In this document: piece after piece, positions 16,519 through 25,282 of the stretch
Layout of the letters: each line of letters opens with the position of its first letter
Numbering within the stretch: the first letter of the stretch is position 1
DNA from: Candidatus Choladousia intestinavium
GTDB taxonomy: Bacteria > Bacillota > Clostridia > Lachnospirales > Lachnospiraceae
Length of the DNA: 54,823 nt
NCBI GenBank assembly: GCA_018712785.1
Contig: DVGK01000125.1
Location: 1-54,823 of the forward strand
Direction: 5' to 3'
Program-made: the position numbers and the translations under genes
The notes under the pieces: generated by a model
Databases searched by the model: none
The model's input: only the letters and a program-made list of their open reading frames with translations
Told to the model about the DNA's origin: nothing

Positions 16519-18411
16519 TCAGATTCCCAGAGCCGCTCTCTTCTCTTCGATTCTCTGGATCATCAGATCACCAAGCTTGTCAATATCTTTCTCTACGGTA
16601 TAGGCCGCCTCTACCCAGTCGCGGATACCGTCTGTCAGGAGGCCAACCACCTCACTGGAACCCGTCACCTGAGGCTCAACGCCCAGGAAGGTATCAATGC
16701 CGGTAGCTACAACATAATTTCCAATGGAAACTGCCTTCTCGGACATCCACTCAGGTGCGCAGCCCACCAGAGGAAGCTGAGAAATATTCAGCCCTGAATC
16801 TTTCGCAAGCTCAGAAGCAAGAATCATCATTCTGGAAATATCCACGCAGGAGCCCATGTGAAGCACGGGAGGAATGTCAGCAAGCTCGCACACTCTCTTC
16901 AAGCCGGCGCCGCAAAGTTCCCTTGCTTCCTTATCCATCAGGCCCGCTCTGGCGGCAGCCTGAGCGGAACATCCGGAGAGCACTACGATGATATCGTTTG
17001 CAATCAGCTTCTTCATCAGATCAATATGAGCGGAATCCGGACGGACTCTCGGGTTATTGCAGCCTACCATAGCCACAGCGCCGCGAAGAACGCCGGAAGT
17101 AATGCACTCGATCAGCGGCTTTGTGGTCCCGGTTACATCCACCTGAGAGTTAGTCACTTTGTCAAGTGTTTTAACAATTGCCTCTACGGAGTATCCTACT
17201 GTAGCTTTCTGCTTTAACTGAGGAATATGTACAAGCTCCGGTTTTCTGTTTTTGAAGTTCTCAACGGCCGTGCGCACAATCAGCTTCGCGTTTTCTCCCG
17301 CCGTCTCCGCATTGAAGCGTATGAACTCGGAATCCGGCATCTGCGCAATGGGAGAGGTGGTGATAAACTTGGTATGGAAGCATTTGCTTAAAGGCCCTAA
17401 TGCCGGGAAAATACACTGCACGTCCACAACAATAGCCTCACAGGCCCCAGTAAGAACTACATTCTCCTGCTGCAGGAAATTTCCTGCCATCGGAATCCCC
17501 CGACGCATAGCCACCTCGTTGGAGGTACAGCAAACGCCGGCCACATTGATGCCCTTTGCGCCCACAGATTTCGCAAGAGCGATCATTTCTGGATCCTCCG
17601 CATAGTCGCAAATCATCTCAGAAAGTGAGGGATCATGTCCGTGTACAATAATATTTACGTAATCCTCTTTCATAACTCCCAAATTCGCTTCTGTATCCAA
17701 AGGCTTGGGAGTTCCGAACATAACATCTGAGAACTCTGTTCCGCACATGGAACCGCCCCATCCATCAGAAAGTCCGCAGCGCAGGGACTGACGGATCAAA
17801 GCCTCCGGCTTGGAAGAGCAACCCATATGAGTCATGTGAAGAGCTGTAGCAACCTCGCGGTCGATTGCTCTCGGCTCAATCTCAGCTTTTGCCCAAAGCT
17901 CCTGGGTATGCTCAGGAGCCCTCTTCAGGAATCTCTGAGTTCCGAAAGGCTTTCCATACTCTAAGAGCGCCATCTCTGCGATCTCATGAGCCAGATCGTA
18001 GATATTCTTACCTTCCGTCTCAACGCCCCATTCCTTGGCAATGCGGATCAGTTTGTCCGGATCTTTTACTTTGTAATTGCCGTCCGGAGCAACTGTATGC
18101 AAAGTATGGCAGATCTCACGCCCATGATCTGAATGGGTTGCAGAACCGCCAGCTGTAAATCTCAGGAAGTTTCTTCCTACAATTCCATGTACGTCACATC
18201 CGCAGATTCCTCTGGGAGCCTTAGGTGTAATACGGCAGGGTCCCATAGAGCAGATCCGGCAGCAAACTCCCTGCTCACCGAATTTACAGTGGGGCGTCTG
18301 ATTTTTCACACGAAACTGCCATGCGTCCGCGCCTACCTTGGCTCCAGTCTCCAAGAGCCGGTTCGTAGCCGCCTCAAATTCCTCTACTGATGTAAGTTTA
18401 AAGTTTCCCAT
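16519..18411 (-). CDS. cooS: nickel-iron carbon monoxide dehydrogenase, catalytic subunit
   Basis: CooS (630 residues) reduces CO2 to CO for acetyl-CoA synthase at the Ni-Fe-S C-cluster. The D/B-cluster cysteines are in the N-terminus (Cys42, 50, 51, 54, 59 and C70/C72 in the stretch HCKFGEQGVCCRICSMGPC). The proton-path histidine motif THSDHGRE and C-cluster regions GVCCTSNEVA, LSGCSAQAA and MGSCVDISR are present. The start is the second of two ATGs (18411), 5 nt from AAGGAGG. Upstream lies an untranslated leader of about 188 nt from a candidate promoter at 18606-18634. It is the first gene of the CODH/ACS operon. Confidence 0.96.
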   Translation of the reverse strand: MGNFKLTSVEEFEAATNRLLETGAKVGADAWQFRVKNQTPHCKFGEQGVCCRICSMGPCRITPKAPRGICGCDVHGIVGRNFLRFTAGGSATHSDHGREICHTLHTVAPDGNYKVKDPDKLIRIAKEWGVETEGKNIYDLAHEIAEMALLEYGKPFGTQRFLKRAPEHTQELWAKAEIEPRAIDREVATALHMTHMGCSSKPEALIRQSLRCGLSDGWGGSMCGTEFSDVMFGTPKPLDTEANLGVMKEDYVNIIVHGHDPSLSEMICDYAEDPEMIALAKSVGAKGINVAGVCCTSNEVAMRRGIPMAGNFLQQENVVLTGACEAIVVDVQCIFPALGPLSKCFHTKFITTSPIAQMPDSEFIRFNAETAGENAKLIVRTAVENFKNRKPELVHIPQLKQKATVGYSVEAIVKTLDKVTNSQVDVTGTTKPLIECITSGVLRGAVAMVGCNNPRVRPDSAHIDLMKKLIANDIIVVLSGCSAQAAARAGLMDKEARELCGAGLKRVCELADIPPVLHMGSCVDISRMMILASELAKDSGLNISQLPLVGCAPEWMSEKAVSIGNYVVATGIDTFLGVEPQVTGSSEVVGLLTDGIRDWVEAAYTVEKDIDKLGDLMIQRIEEKRAALGI

Positions 18412-18599
18412 CATTACCTCCTTGTATCCTGTATCTGAAGAAAATTTTATCATCATACTGTATTGTCCGCAAAATACTGCAGCTGCCCCGTACTTTCCGG
18501 GCAGTAATACTTCAAAAGAGAATCCTCGCTTCCCGCATCTGTGTCAGCCGTTAAGTACCTCTGTTCTTACATACCTCCATATCCGCATCCCTCCATTTC
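18412..18599 (-). promoter_or_regulatory. long 5' leader of the CODH/ACS operon
   Basis: The predicted transcript has about 188 nt before cooS. It contains a hairpin CTGCCC-N9-GGGGCAG (around 18486-18507) and a nine-codon frame starting at 18596 (MEGCGYGGM, then TAA). It matches no riboswitch class I can name. Its function is unknown; regulation by an RNA structure or a trans-acting factor is possible. Confidence 0.4.
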
Positions 18600-18605
18600 T
18601 ATTGT

Positions 18606-18634
18606 GTTATAATATAATTATATTTAACTGGAAA
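18606..18634 (-). promoter_or_regulatory. candidate sigma-A promoter for cooS
   Basis: The -35 TTTCCA (18634-18629, 4 of 6 bases), a 17-bp spacer and the -10 TATAAC (18611-18606) lie in a very AT-rich stretch. The -35 is inside a 29-bp near-perfect palindrome (18624-18652: TTAACTG / CAGTTAA outer arms, GAAAAT / ATTTTC inner arms) that also covers the end of the cooT-like gene. The palindrome could be an operator or a terminator for that gene. Confidence 0.55.
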
Positions 18635-18635
18635 A

Positions 18636-18824
18636 TTAATTTTCACAGTTAATTTTCACCACGCCTCCGGTAAGATCCGCCATGGCAAGAGTCCCTGTAA
18701 CAGCCTTCGTATCTCCCAGTACATCCGTCAGGATTACTTTATCCCCATCAACCTCGATCCGGCTGACGTATTCAAGAATCACACTGTCATGGTCTTTCAC
18801 ATTATAAGCTGTAGCCAGACACAT
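18636..18824 (-). CDS. CooT-like nickel-binding protein
   Basis: This 62-residue protein begins MCLATAY and shows the pattern of the CooT family: Cys2 directly after the start Met, a small beta-rich body (RIEVDGDKVILTDVLGD) and a C-terminal DLTGGVVKINC. In Rhodospirillum rubrum, CooT binds one Ni(II) per dimer through Cys2 and supports CODH activation. Here it sits directly before cooS and 12 nt after a His/Cys-rich gene, so a nickel-supply role is likely. AGGAGG lies 8 nt before ATG 18824. Confidence 0.8.
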   Translation of the reverse strand: MCLATAYNVKDHDSVILEYVSRIEVDGDKVILTDVLGDTKAVTGTLAMADLTGGVVKINCEN

Positions 18825-18836
18825 ATTCTCTACCTC

Positions 18837-19193
18837 CTATTTCTCTCTGGCAAGATCAAGGGCCAGTTTCAGATAAAGGTTCCCTTTCTGATATTCATCA
18901 ACAGCCCGGCGCACCTGCTTTGCGGCGTCTCCTTTTCCGGAGCCCTCAAGCTTTCCTGCAAGCTGGTCCAGCTCCGCGGCATGATGCTCATTATGCTTCA
19001 GCATATAGTCCAGCAAAGCCGTCATCTTGTCTCCACCTTCCGTTCCATGGCCGCAGTCCTGTCCGCAGCCTTGGCCGCAGTCTTTTCCCTGACAGCCTTC
19101 CGGCCCGTGATGGTGATGACGCTCCCCGTGGGGATGCTCATGGCCGTGAGAATGGGGCATAAGATTACCGTTTTCGTCCTGTATTAAATGCAT
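18837..19193 (-). CDS. His/Cys-rich putative metal-binding protein (CooJ-like in role)
   Basis: This is a 118-residue protein with two parts. Residues 14-29 hold nine histidines (HSHGHEHPHGERHHHH). Residues 34-47 hold four cysteines in a Gly-rich stretch (C-x4-C-x3-C-x3-C). Residues about 56-118 look helical and uncharged-to-acidic (TALLDYMLKHNEHHAAEL). The composition suggests storage or delivery of Ni or a similar metal. The next gene is CooT-like and then comes CODH, so nickel is the best guess. It resembles the role of R. rubrum CooJ, but the His-rich part is N-terminal and I claim no homology. The start is ATG 19193 (MHLIQDENGN) after AGGGG; a frame to 19268 has no site. Confidence 0.75.
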   Translation of the reverse strand: MHLIQDENGNLMPHSHGHEHPHGERHHHHGPEGCQGKDCGQGCGQDCGHGTEGGDKMTALLDYMLKHNEHHAAELDQLAGKLEGSGKGDAAKQVRRAVDEYQKGNLYLKLALDLAREK

Positions 19194-19276
19194 TTCCGTG
19201 TCCCCTTTCTTATGCAGAAGGAAGTTTAGTTTGTTAATTTTTTGACACTCCCAACTCTTGTTCTGCATATGGATGT

Positions 19277-19309
19277 ATTATAGCATATCTTGTTTTTATT
19301 CACAACAAG
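19277..19309 (-). promoter_or_regulatory. promoter of the nickel-handling genes with an overlapping inverted repeat
   Basis: The -35 TTGTGA (19305-19300), 17-bp spacer and -10 TATAAT (19282-19277) make a good sigma-A promoter 84 nt before the His/Cys-rich gene. An inverted repeat CTTGTT-N9-AACAAG (19309-19289) covers the -35 and part of the spacer and could bind a repressor. It resembles the redox repressor Rex site (TTGTT-N8-AACAA) but the spacing is one base longer, so no regulator is assigned. Confidence 0.7.
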
Positions 19310-19353
19310 CGGTGTGTATTTTTTTAAGAACTTGTGGGTATTAACGATAAAGG

Positions 19354-19391
19354 AAAAGCATAACAGAAGGATCTTTTTCTATTATGCTTTT
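19354..19391 (-). terminator. terminator after gpsA
   Basis: A 10-bp stem AAAAGCATAA / TTATGCTTTT closes the gpsA operon, followed on the minus strand by CCTTT. On the plus strand the same stem ends in TTTTTC, so it could also stop transcription from the left. Confidence 0.65.
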
Positions 19392-19436
19392 TCATGAAAA
19401 CCAAAATCAATATTATTTTGTTGGAATATAGATAAA

Positions 19437-20444
19437 CTACCAGGGCAGAATGGCGCTCTCCACCTTATTGTCCCTGAGCATCAGCTCAGCCACAGCCGCC
19501 TTGGGATCCTTTCCCTCAAACAGAATTCTGTATACCTGCTCAATAATAGGAAGCTCTGTATTGTACTTTCCCGCAAGCCTCATGGCCGCCTTTACGGAGT
19601 AAACCCCTTCTACAACCATATTCACTTCCCGCATGGCTTCCCCCATGGAATATCCCTTTCCCAGAAGAATGCCTGCCCGGCGGTTGCGGCTGTGCATACT
19701 GGCACAGGTGACAATCAGATCCCCGATTCCGGTAAGTCCCGAAAAGGTTTCAATGTGGCCGCCCATCTTTATGCCCAGGCGTCCGATCTCCACGATGCCT
19801 CTTGTAATCAGCGCGGCCTTGGCATTGTCACCATAGCCCATTCCGTCAGCGATGCCTGCCGCCAGGGCAATGACGTTTTTCAGAGCACCGCCCAGTTCAA
19901 TTCCCAGCATATCCGGGCTGATGTAGATCCGGAAGCAGGGACTCATAAAAACAGACTGTAGCTCCTTGGCCGTCTCCTCCCTGTGGGCACCCACCACACA
20001 GGCGGTAGGAAGGCTCCTGGCCACCTCTTCCGCATGACTCGGACCTGAAAGCACTGCGCTTTCAATGCCCGGAAGGACCTCTTCCAGAACCTCCGACATA
20101 GTAAGAAGTGTATCCTCTTCTATTCCTTTAGACGCGCTGACCACTTTAACGCCTCTATGTATAAAAGGCTTCATCTTCTCTGCCGTCTCTCTGACACAGG
20201 CAGAGGGAACCACCACCACCAGAATCTCTTTTCCGGACACTGCTTCCTCCATGGAGGCTGTAATCCGGATTTTCTCCGATATTTGAATCCCCGGAAGCTT
20301 TTCCGGAAGGCTTCGGGTTTTCTGAAGATTCTGTGCGGATTTTTCTGAATGGCACCACAAAGTAACCTGATATCCATTTTCATTCAGAAGGATAGCCAGA
20401 GCCGTTCCCCAGCTTCCGCCTCCTATTACGCCTATTTCTTTCAT
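19437..20444 (-). CDS. gpsA: NAD(P)H-dependent glycerol-3-phosphate dehydrogenase
   Basis: GpsA (335 residues) makes sn-glycerol-3-phosphate from dihydroxyacetone phosphate for phospholipids. The nucleotide-binding GGGSWGTALA is at residues 8-17. The substrate-binding GGALKNVIALAAGIADGMGYGDNAKAALITRG region is plain, with the catalytic Lys in GALKN. It follows plsY by 24 nt; PlsY uses the G3P made here. Confidence 0.95.
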   Translation of the reverse strand: MKEIGVIGGGSWGTALAILLNENGYQVTLWCHSEKSAQNLQKTRSLPEKLPGIQISEKIRITASMEEAVSGKEILVVVVPSACVRETAEKMKPFIHRGVKVVSASKGIEEDTLLTMSEVLEEVLPGIESAVLSGPSHAEEVARSLPTACVVGAHREETAKELQSVFMSPCFRIYISPDMLGIELGGALKNVIALAAGIADGMGYGDNAKAALITRGIVEIGRLGIKMGGHIETFSGLTGIGDLIVTCASMHSRNRRAGILLGKGYSMGEAMREVNMVVEGVYSVKAAMRLAGKYNTELPIIEQVYRILFEGKDPKAAVAELMLRDNKVESAILPW

Positions 20445-20468
20445 TTGTTTTCCTTTCTGTCTGGTGCG

Positions 20469-21119
20469 TCAGGAACGGTTTTTCTTGAAAAGATATGTTT
20501 TTCTTTCTTCTCCCCTGACCAGCCTTGCCAAATTTGTCCGGTGCTTCCAGAAAGCCAATACAGTCAGAGCCGCCACTACCGTATACATCTCATACAGATG
20601 CCCCTGGGTCATCCCGAATATTCCCAGCTGTCCGAAAATAATCACTTCAATCATAAATCCCGCATAGAGAAGCAGCGAACCAAGGGAAACCAGATGGGTC
20701 AGCAATGTTGTCCCAAAAAAGGTCACAATAGCTAACAGTGTCATCTGCCAGCCCAGGGACACAATCAGCCCTGCGGTGGCCGCGATTCCCTTTCCTCCCT
20801 TAAACTTCAGGTAAAAGGGATAATTATGCCCCAGAATCACTCCGGCGCCGGTATACACGCTCAGAAGAGGAATGATATCACTGTAGGAATTTCCGAAAAG
20901 CAGGCGGACTGCCATAACCGCCAGAAAGCATTTTAAGAAGTCAAAAAAAAATGTAATGATTCCCGCTTTGGTTCCCATAGTCCGAAGCATATTGGTGGTT
21001 CCCGCGTTGCCGCTCCCATACTGTCGTATATCAATACCATGCAGCTTTCCGTAAATATAGCTGGTCTGCAGCAGCCCGAATAAGTATCCGATACAAAGAC
21101 ACAAAACCCTTACTGTCAT
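20469..21119 (-). CDS. plsY: acyl-phosphate:glycerol-3-phosphate acyltransferase
   Basis: PlsY (216 residues) is the membrane enzyme that acylates G3P with acyl-phosphate, the product of PlsX (encoded at 41295-42299). Several hydrophobic helices are evident, and the family motifs [30 protein letters not shown] and [13 protein letters not shown] match. Its ATG overlaps the der stop (ATGA). The C-terminus is Lys/Arg rich, as expected for a cytoplasmic tail. Confidence 0.94.
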   Translation of the reverse strand: MTVRVLCLCIGYLFGLLQTSYIYGKLHGIDIRQYGSGNAGTTNMLRTMGTKAGIITFFFDFLKCFLAVMAVRLLFGNSYSDIIPLLSVYTGAGVILGHNYPFYLKFKGGKGIAATAGLIVSLGWQMTLLAIVTFFGTTLLTHLVSLGSLLLYAGFMIEVIIFGQLGIFGMTQGHLYEMYTVVAALTVLAFWKHRTNLARLVRGEERKTYLFKKNRS

Positions 21120-22447
21120 GATCTGTCCTGATCCTTTCTCTCTCTGATAATGAATTTCAAAGACGTTCCTTTGAATCCGAAGGTATCCCGGATCTTATTT
21201 TCCAGATACCTGGTATAGGAAAAATGCATCAGCTGGCGGTCATTTACAAAGATCACAAAGGTAGGCGGCTTTACAGAAACCTGGGTAATATAATACAGCT
21301 TCAGCCGTTTTCCCTTGTCCGTCGGAGGCTGCTGGAGGGCCACCGCTTCTGCCATAATCTCATTCAGCACGCCTGTGGCCACCCGCATGGTCTGGTTCGC
21401 CATTACCATATCGATGGTTTCAAAAAGCCTCGGAAGTCTCTGGCCTGTCTCCGCTGAGATAAAAAGGATTTCCGCATAAGGCATATAAGAAAGTACCTGG
21501 CGGATCTTGTCCGTATATTTATAAATCGTTTTATCATCCTTCTCTATGGCGTCCCACTTATTGACGGCGATTACAATTCCCTTGCCCCTGTCGTGGGCGA
21601 TTCCGGCAATCTTAGCGTCCTGTTCCGTCACCCCTTCCAGGGCGTCGATCAGGATCACCACCACATCTGCCCGTTCAACCGCGGACACAGTGCGGATAAT
21701 GCTGTACCGCTCCAGCTCTTCCTTAATCCGGCTCTTCCTGCGAAGTCCCGCGGTATCAATGAAAATATACTCCTTTTCTTCCCATTTCACCACAGTGTCC
21801 ACCGCGTCCCTGGTGGTTCCGGCAATTTCTGATACAATCAGCCTTTTCTCTCCCAGAATCTTATTGATCAGAGATGATTTCCCCACATTGGGCTTTCCCA
21901 CAACAGCCACTCTCGGTCTTTCATCCTCTTCATCTGTAAACGCATCGCTTTCAAAATGAGAGATCACCTCATCCAGCATATCTCCGATCCCCAGCTTATT
22001 GCTGGCGGATATAGCAAAAGGCTCCCCGATGCCCAGATTGTAAAACTCATATACGTCTGCCATGGATTTCTGGAAATTATCTGCCTTGTTCACTACCAGC
22101 ACCACCGGCTTTCTGGAACGCCGCAGCATATCCGCCACTTTCGCGTCCGCATCCACCAGCCCCTGGCGGCAGTCTACCATAAAGAGAATCACATCTGCCG
22201 TCTCAATGGCAACCTGCGCCTGTTCCCGCATCTGCGAAAGGATAATGTCTCTGCTCTCCGGTTCGATTCCCCCTGTGTCAATAATAGTAAAAGGCGTATT
22301 CAGCCATTCCACATCCGCGTAAATCCGATCCCTGGTCACTCCCGGCGTATCTTTGACGATGGAGATATTCTGGCCTGCCAGCACATTAAACAGAGTGGAT
22401 TTTCCCACATTGGGCCTTCCTACAATGGCAACAATCGGTCTGCTCAT
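21116..22447 (-). CDS. der: ribosome assembly GTPase Der (EngA)
   Basis: Der (443 residues) is an essential GTPase of 50S subunit assembly. It has two G domains in tandem: [13 protein letters not shown] and NKAD in the first, [13 protein letters not shown] and NKWD in the second. A C-terminal KH-like domain follows. It overlaps the stop of the DUF512 gene by 4 bp and plsY by 4 bp, so the three are coupled. Confidence 0.97.
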   Translation of the reverse strand: MSRPIVAIVGRPNVGKSTLFNVLAGQNISIVKDTPGVTRDRIYADVEWLNTPFTIIDTGGIEPESRDIILSQMREQAQVAIETADVILFMVDCRQGLVDADAKVADMLRRSRKPVVLVVNKADNFQKSMADVYEFYNLGIGEPFAISASNKLGIGDMLDEVISHFESDAFTDEEDERPRVAVVGKPNVGKSSLINKILGEKRLIVSEIAGTTRDAVDTVVKWEEKEYIFIDTAGLRRKSRIKEELERYSIIRTVSAVERADVVVILIDALEGVTEQDAKIAGIAHDRGKGIVIAVNKWDAIEKDDKTIYKYTDKIRQVLSYMPYAEILFISAETGQRLPRLFETIDMVMANQTMRVATGVLNEIMAEAVALQQPPTDKGKRLKLYYITQVSVKPPTFVIFVNDRQLMHFSYTRYLENKIRDTFGFKGTSLKFIIRERKDQDRS

Positions 22448-23784
22448 GCCTTTCCTCCTCTCATAATATTCTGAATTACCGCCGACACAAAATCATATCC
22501 GCTTGATTTTACAATATGAATCTTTGTTTGTAAAGCCTTTTCCAGCTCACCCACAGAAACATCGTCCAGAAATACATTCTCTCCCTCCCGGAGCATGTTG
22601 CACGGAAGCAGAAGGCGGCTTCCCAGTTCCTTTCCTTTAAGCTGCTCCTTCAGATCCTGTCCTGTAATTAAACCGGAAACTGTGATTCGTTCGCCAAAGA
22701 AATGGTTCTTCACCTGGAAGACATGAATTTTTCTGCCGGGAAACTTCTTCTGAATCTTCCGGCACAGCTCCTCTATGCAGGGGCCGGCCAGCAAGCCGGT
22801 AGCAATGGACAGCTCTTCCTGCGCGCCGTCATCTTTAAGGTTCCTGAGGGCCTCCTGCGTTTCTTCTCTCAAAAGCCGGAGCATACCTACCCCGTTTTCA
22901 AGCTGGGGGTAGCCGTCGTACCGCTCCGCTTCCGGCAGTTCCCTTTCCGCCAAAAGATACCACTCGTCCGAAGCATGGATAAAATGCGTGCCATGCTCCT
23001 GAAAAATCCTGCGCTGCCATCTTTCAATGCAGTCAATGACCGCTTTGGCATCCTCCCTTGAAAAAGGTTCCAAAGGATAAAGGTCCTGTCGGTATCTGGT
23101 AAGTCCTACCGGAACTATGGAAACACTTTTTAAAAACGGAAGGAAACCGCTCAGCTCCCGAATGGAGCGTTCCAGTTCTTCTCCATCATTGATTCCTCTG
23201 CACAGAACGATCTGGCCATTCATCTCTATGCCCGCGTCCCAAAGAAGCTTCGCCTTCTGACATACATCCCCGGCAAACCGGTTCTTTAACATCCAGCAGC
23301 GGAGTTCAGGATTGGTGGTGTGAAATGAAATATTAATCGGTTCGAGGCGGTACCGGATCACCCGTTCCAGATCCTCCTGTGACATATTGGTTAAAGTCAC
23401 ATAATTCCCCTGCAGAAAAGAAAGCCTGGAATCATCATCTTTAAAATAGAGAGTTTCTCTCATGCCGGGGGGCATTTGGTCTATGAAGCAGAAGATACAT
23501 TTATTCCTGCAGGACCGGTACTCATCCATAAGGCCGCTTTCAAAGACAAGCCCCAGATCCTCCTCATACTCTTTCTCAATCTCCAGCTCCCACTCTTCCC
23601 CGTTCTCTTTCCGGATCAGGACTGTAAGATATTCTTCGTTCGTCAGATACCGATAGTCAAAAACATCCTTTACCGTCTGGCCGTTAACCAAAAGCAGCGC
23701 ATCCCCTGCTTCCAGCTCCAGCTCCTCCGCAATGCTTCCAGGTTCCACCCCTGTGATTCTATGCTCCAGCTCATTTTTTTTCAT
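22444..23784 (-). CDS. DUF512 radical SAM protein with N-terminal PDZ domain
   Basis: This 446-residue protein has a PDZ-like start ([24 protein letters not shown]), a radical SAM-type cluster motif [12 protein letters not shown] (C-x3-C-x2-C) near residue 92, and the DUF512 C-terminal domain. The family is widespread in Clostridia, and its reaction is not known. It is the first gene of the der-plsY-gpsA operon, with its own promoter 50 nt upstream. Confidence 0.88.
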   Translation of the reverse strand: MKKNELEHRITGVEPGSIAEELELEAGDALLLVNGQTVKDVFDYRYLTNEEYLTVLIRKENGEEWELEIEKEYEEDLGLVFESGLMDEYRSCRNKCIFCFIDQMPPGMRETLYFKDDDSRLSFLQGNYVTLTNMSQEDLERVIRYRLEPINISFHTTNPELRCWMLKNRFAGDVCQKAKLLWDAGIEMNGQIVLCRGINDGEELERSIRELSGFLPFLKSVSIVPVGLTRYRQDLYPLEPFSREDAKAVIDCIERWQRRIFQEHGTHFIHASDEWYLLAERELPEAERYDGYPQLENGVGMLRLLREETQEALRNLKDDGAQEELSIATGLLAGPCIEELCRKIQKKFPGRKIHVFQVKNHFFGERITVSGLITGQDLKEQLKGKELGSRLLLPCNMLREGENVFLDDVSVGELEKALQTKIHIVKSSGYDFVSAVIQNIMRGGKA

Positions 23785-23829
23785 TTTTACCTCTTTAACT
23801 GTTCCGAATTTTCTGCAATTTACCTGTTT

Positions 23830-23858
23830 ATCATACTATTTCCCCATCTAAAATGCAA
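23830..23858 (-). promoter_or_regulatory. promoter of the DUF512-der-plsY-gpsA operon
   Basis: The -35 TTGCAT (23858-23853), 17-bp spacer and -10 TATGAT (23835-23830) are a good sigma-A match. It points left, away from the prs promoter about 100 nt to the right. Confidence 0.75.
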
Positions 23859-23960
23859 CCCGCCAATACTTTTTGGCCTCTGTATGACCGCACTGTCCGT
23901 TGCATCCGAGCCGGGCGTGTGCCGCGTCTCTTCCGACAGGCACTATTTTTCCTGCTGTCC

Positions 23961-23989
23961 TTGACGGGTTCCCTTCAAAATGATATAAA
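23961..23989 (+). promoter_or_regulatory. promoter of prs
   Basis: The -35 TTGACG (23961-23966), 17-bp spacer and -10 TATAAA (23984-23989) give a predicted start near 23996, about 40 nt before prs. Confidence 0.78.
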
Positions 23990-24035
23990 TAGAACTGTAG
24001 AAATGCTGAAACAATTAAGAGTACGGAGGAAGAAC

Positions 24036-25238
24036 ATGTCTGACTACGATAAATTAGAACACATTTTGCCTGTGGGACCATTAAAAATCGCCGCTTTGGA
24101 GGGCTGCCGCGAATTTGCCGCGACAGTGGACGCGCATCTGGCAAAGTCCAGAAAAGAAGCGGTCAAAGAGCAGGAATACGTTACTCCTTCCCCCGGATAC
24201 GTGAGAGACTCCTACCTTCTGGACTGCCGCTGTTCCCGTTTCGGTTCCGGGGAAGGCAAAGGGGAGCTTCACGATTCTGTTCGGGGAGCAGATCTTTATA
24301 TCCTGGTAGATGTCTGCAATTACAGCCTGACTTACACCGTATGCGGGCAGGTAAACCATATGTCTCCGGATAATCATTTTCAGGATCTGAAGCGTATTAT
24401 TTCTGCCGCTACCGGAAAGGCAAAACGGATCAACGTGGTGATGCCCTTCCTCTATGAGGGCCGTCAGCACAAGCGCACGAAGCGGGAGTCACTGGACTGC
24501 TCTCTGGCGCTCCAGGAGCTGGCCGACATGGGTGTTTCCAATATTATCACCTTTGACGCTCACGATCCAAGAGTGCAGAATGCCGTTCCCTTAAGCGGCT
24601 TTGACTCATTTATGCCTACATATCAGTTTTTAAAAGCCATTATTGACACAGTTCCGGACTTTCGCATTGACAACGACCATCTCATGATTATCAGCCCCGA
24701 TGAGGGCGCCATGAGCCGCGCTGTGTACTTCGCCAATATTCTCGGTGTCGATATGGGGATGTTTTATAAAAGAAGGGACTATTCCGTCATCGTAAACGGC
24801 AAGAATCCGATTGTAGCCCACGAATTCCTTGGAGACGATGTGGAGGGAAAAGACGTCATTATTGTGGACGATATGATTTCATCCGGCGAAAGTATGCTGG
24901 ATGTAGCCAAAAAGCTGAAAGAAAGGAAGGCCAACCGGGTGCTGGCCTGCACCACCTTTGGCCTCTTCACAGACGGATTTGACAAATTTGATGAATATTA
25001 TGAAAAGGGCTACATTGACAAAGTCGTGACCACGAACCTCACATACCGTTCCCCTGAGCTTTTTACAAAGCCCTATTACGCAGAGGCGGATATGTCAAGA
25101 TTCCTGGCCATGATTATAGACTGTCTGAATCACGATGTAACCTTAAGCTCCATTGAGACGCCTACCGAGAAGATCAACGAACTGCTCTCCTCCTTCCGTA
25201 CTCAGAAGGCCAGAACGCAGGAATCTTCTGCACTATAA
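24036..25238 (+). CDS. prs: ribose-phosphate pyrophosphokinase
   Basis: Prs (400 residues) makes PRPP, the shared precursor of purines, pyrimidines, histidine and NAD. It is a longer clostridial form than the common 310-residue enzyme. The PRPP loop VIIVDDMISSGESM and RESLDCSLALQELADMG with ITFDAHDPRVQNA are visible. The start is ATG 24036 (MSDYDKLEH) with GGAGG 6 nt upstream; the open frame from 23853 lacks a site and contains the promoter. It stands alone in a minus-strand region. PRPP feeds the pathway that makes ZMP, the ligand precursor of the riboswitch at 4173-4255. Confidence 0.9.
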   Translation: MSDYDKLEHILPVGPLKIAALEGCREFAATVDAHLAKSRKEAVKEQEYVTPSPGYVRDSYLLDCRCSRFGSGEGKGELHDSVRGADLYILVDVCNYSLTYTVCGQVNHMSPDNHFQDLKRIISAATGKAKRINVVMPFLYEGRQHKRTKRESLDCSLALQELADMGVSNIITFDAHDPRVQNAVPLSGFDSFMPTYQFLKAIIDTVPDFRIDNDHLMIISPDEGAMSRAVYFANILGVDMGMFYKRRDYSVIVNGKNPIVAHEFLGDDVEGKDVIIVDDMISSGESMLDVAKKLKERKANRVLACTTFGLFTDGFDKFDEYYEKGYIDKVVTTNLTYRSPELFTKPYYAEADMSRFLAMIIDCLNHDVTLSSIETPTEKINELLSSFRTQKARTQESSAL

Positions 25239-25270
25239 AGAGCAGCAGAAAACAGGCTCTGCGGGCCTTT
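25239..25270. terminator. possible weak bidirectional terminator between prs and pgeF
   Basis: The convergent genes are 44 bp apart. AGAGC/GCTCT and a short GGC/GCC pairing precede CCTTTTAT on the plus strand, and the minus strand reads GCTCTTTATAG. The stems are short, so this is tentative. Confidence 0.3.
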
Positions 25271-25282
25271 TATCATCACAAA

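Noticed and set aside
516-18824. Horizontal transfer of the Wood-Ljungdahl cluster as a mobile island
   Set aside because: No integrase, transposase, tRNA gene or clear compositional break was seen at its borders within the window.
19289-19309. Assigning the inverted repeat as a Rex operator
   Set aside because: Arm spacing is 9 rather than 8 and the inner bases do not match the known consensus; kept only as an unassigned operator candidate.
23853-24035. Extra 61 codons at the start of prs
   Set aside because: The segment contains the promoter and the sequence is not prs-like; ATG 24036 has GGAGG at the right distance.
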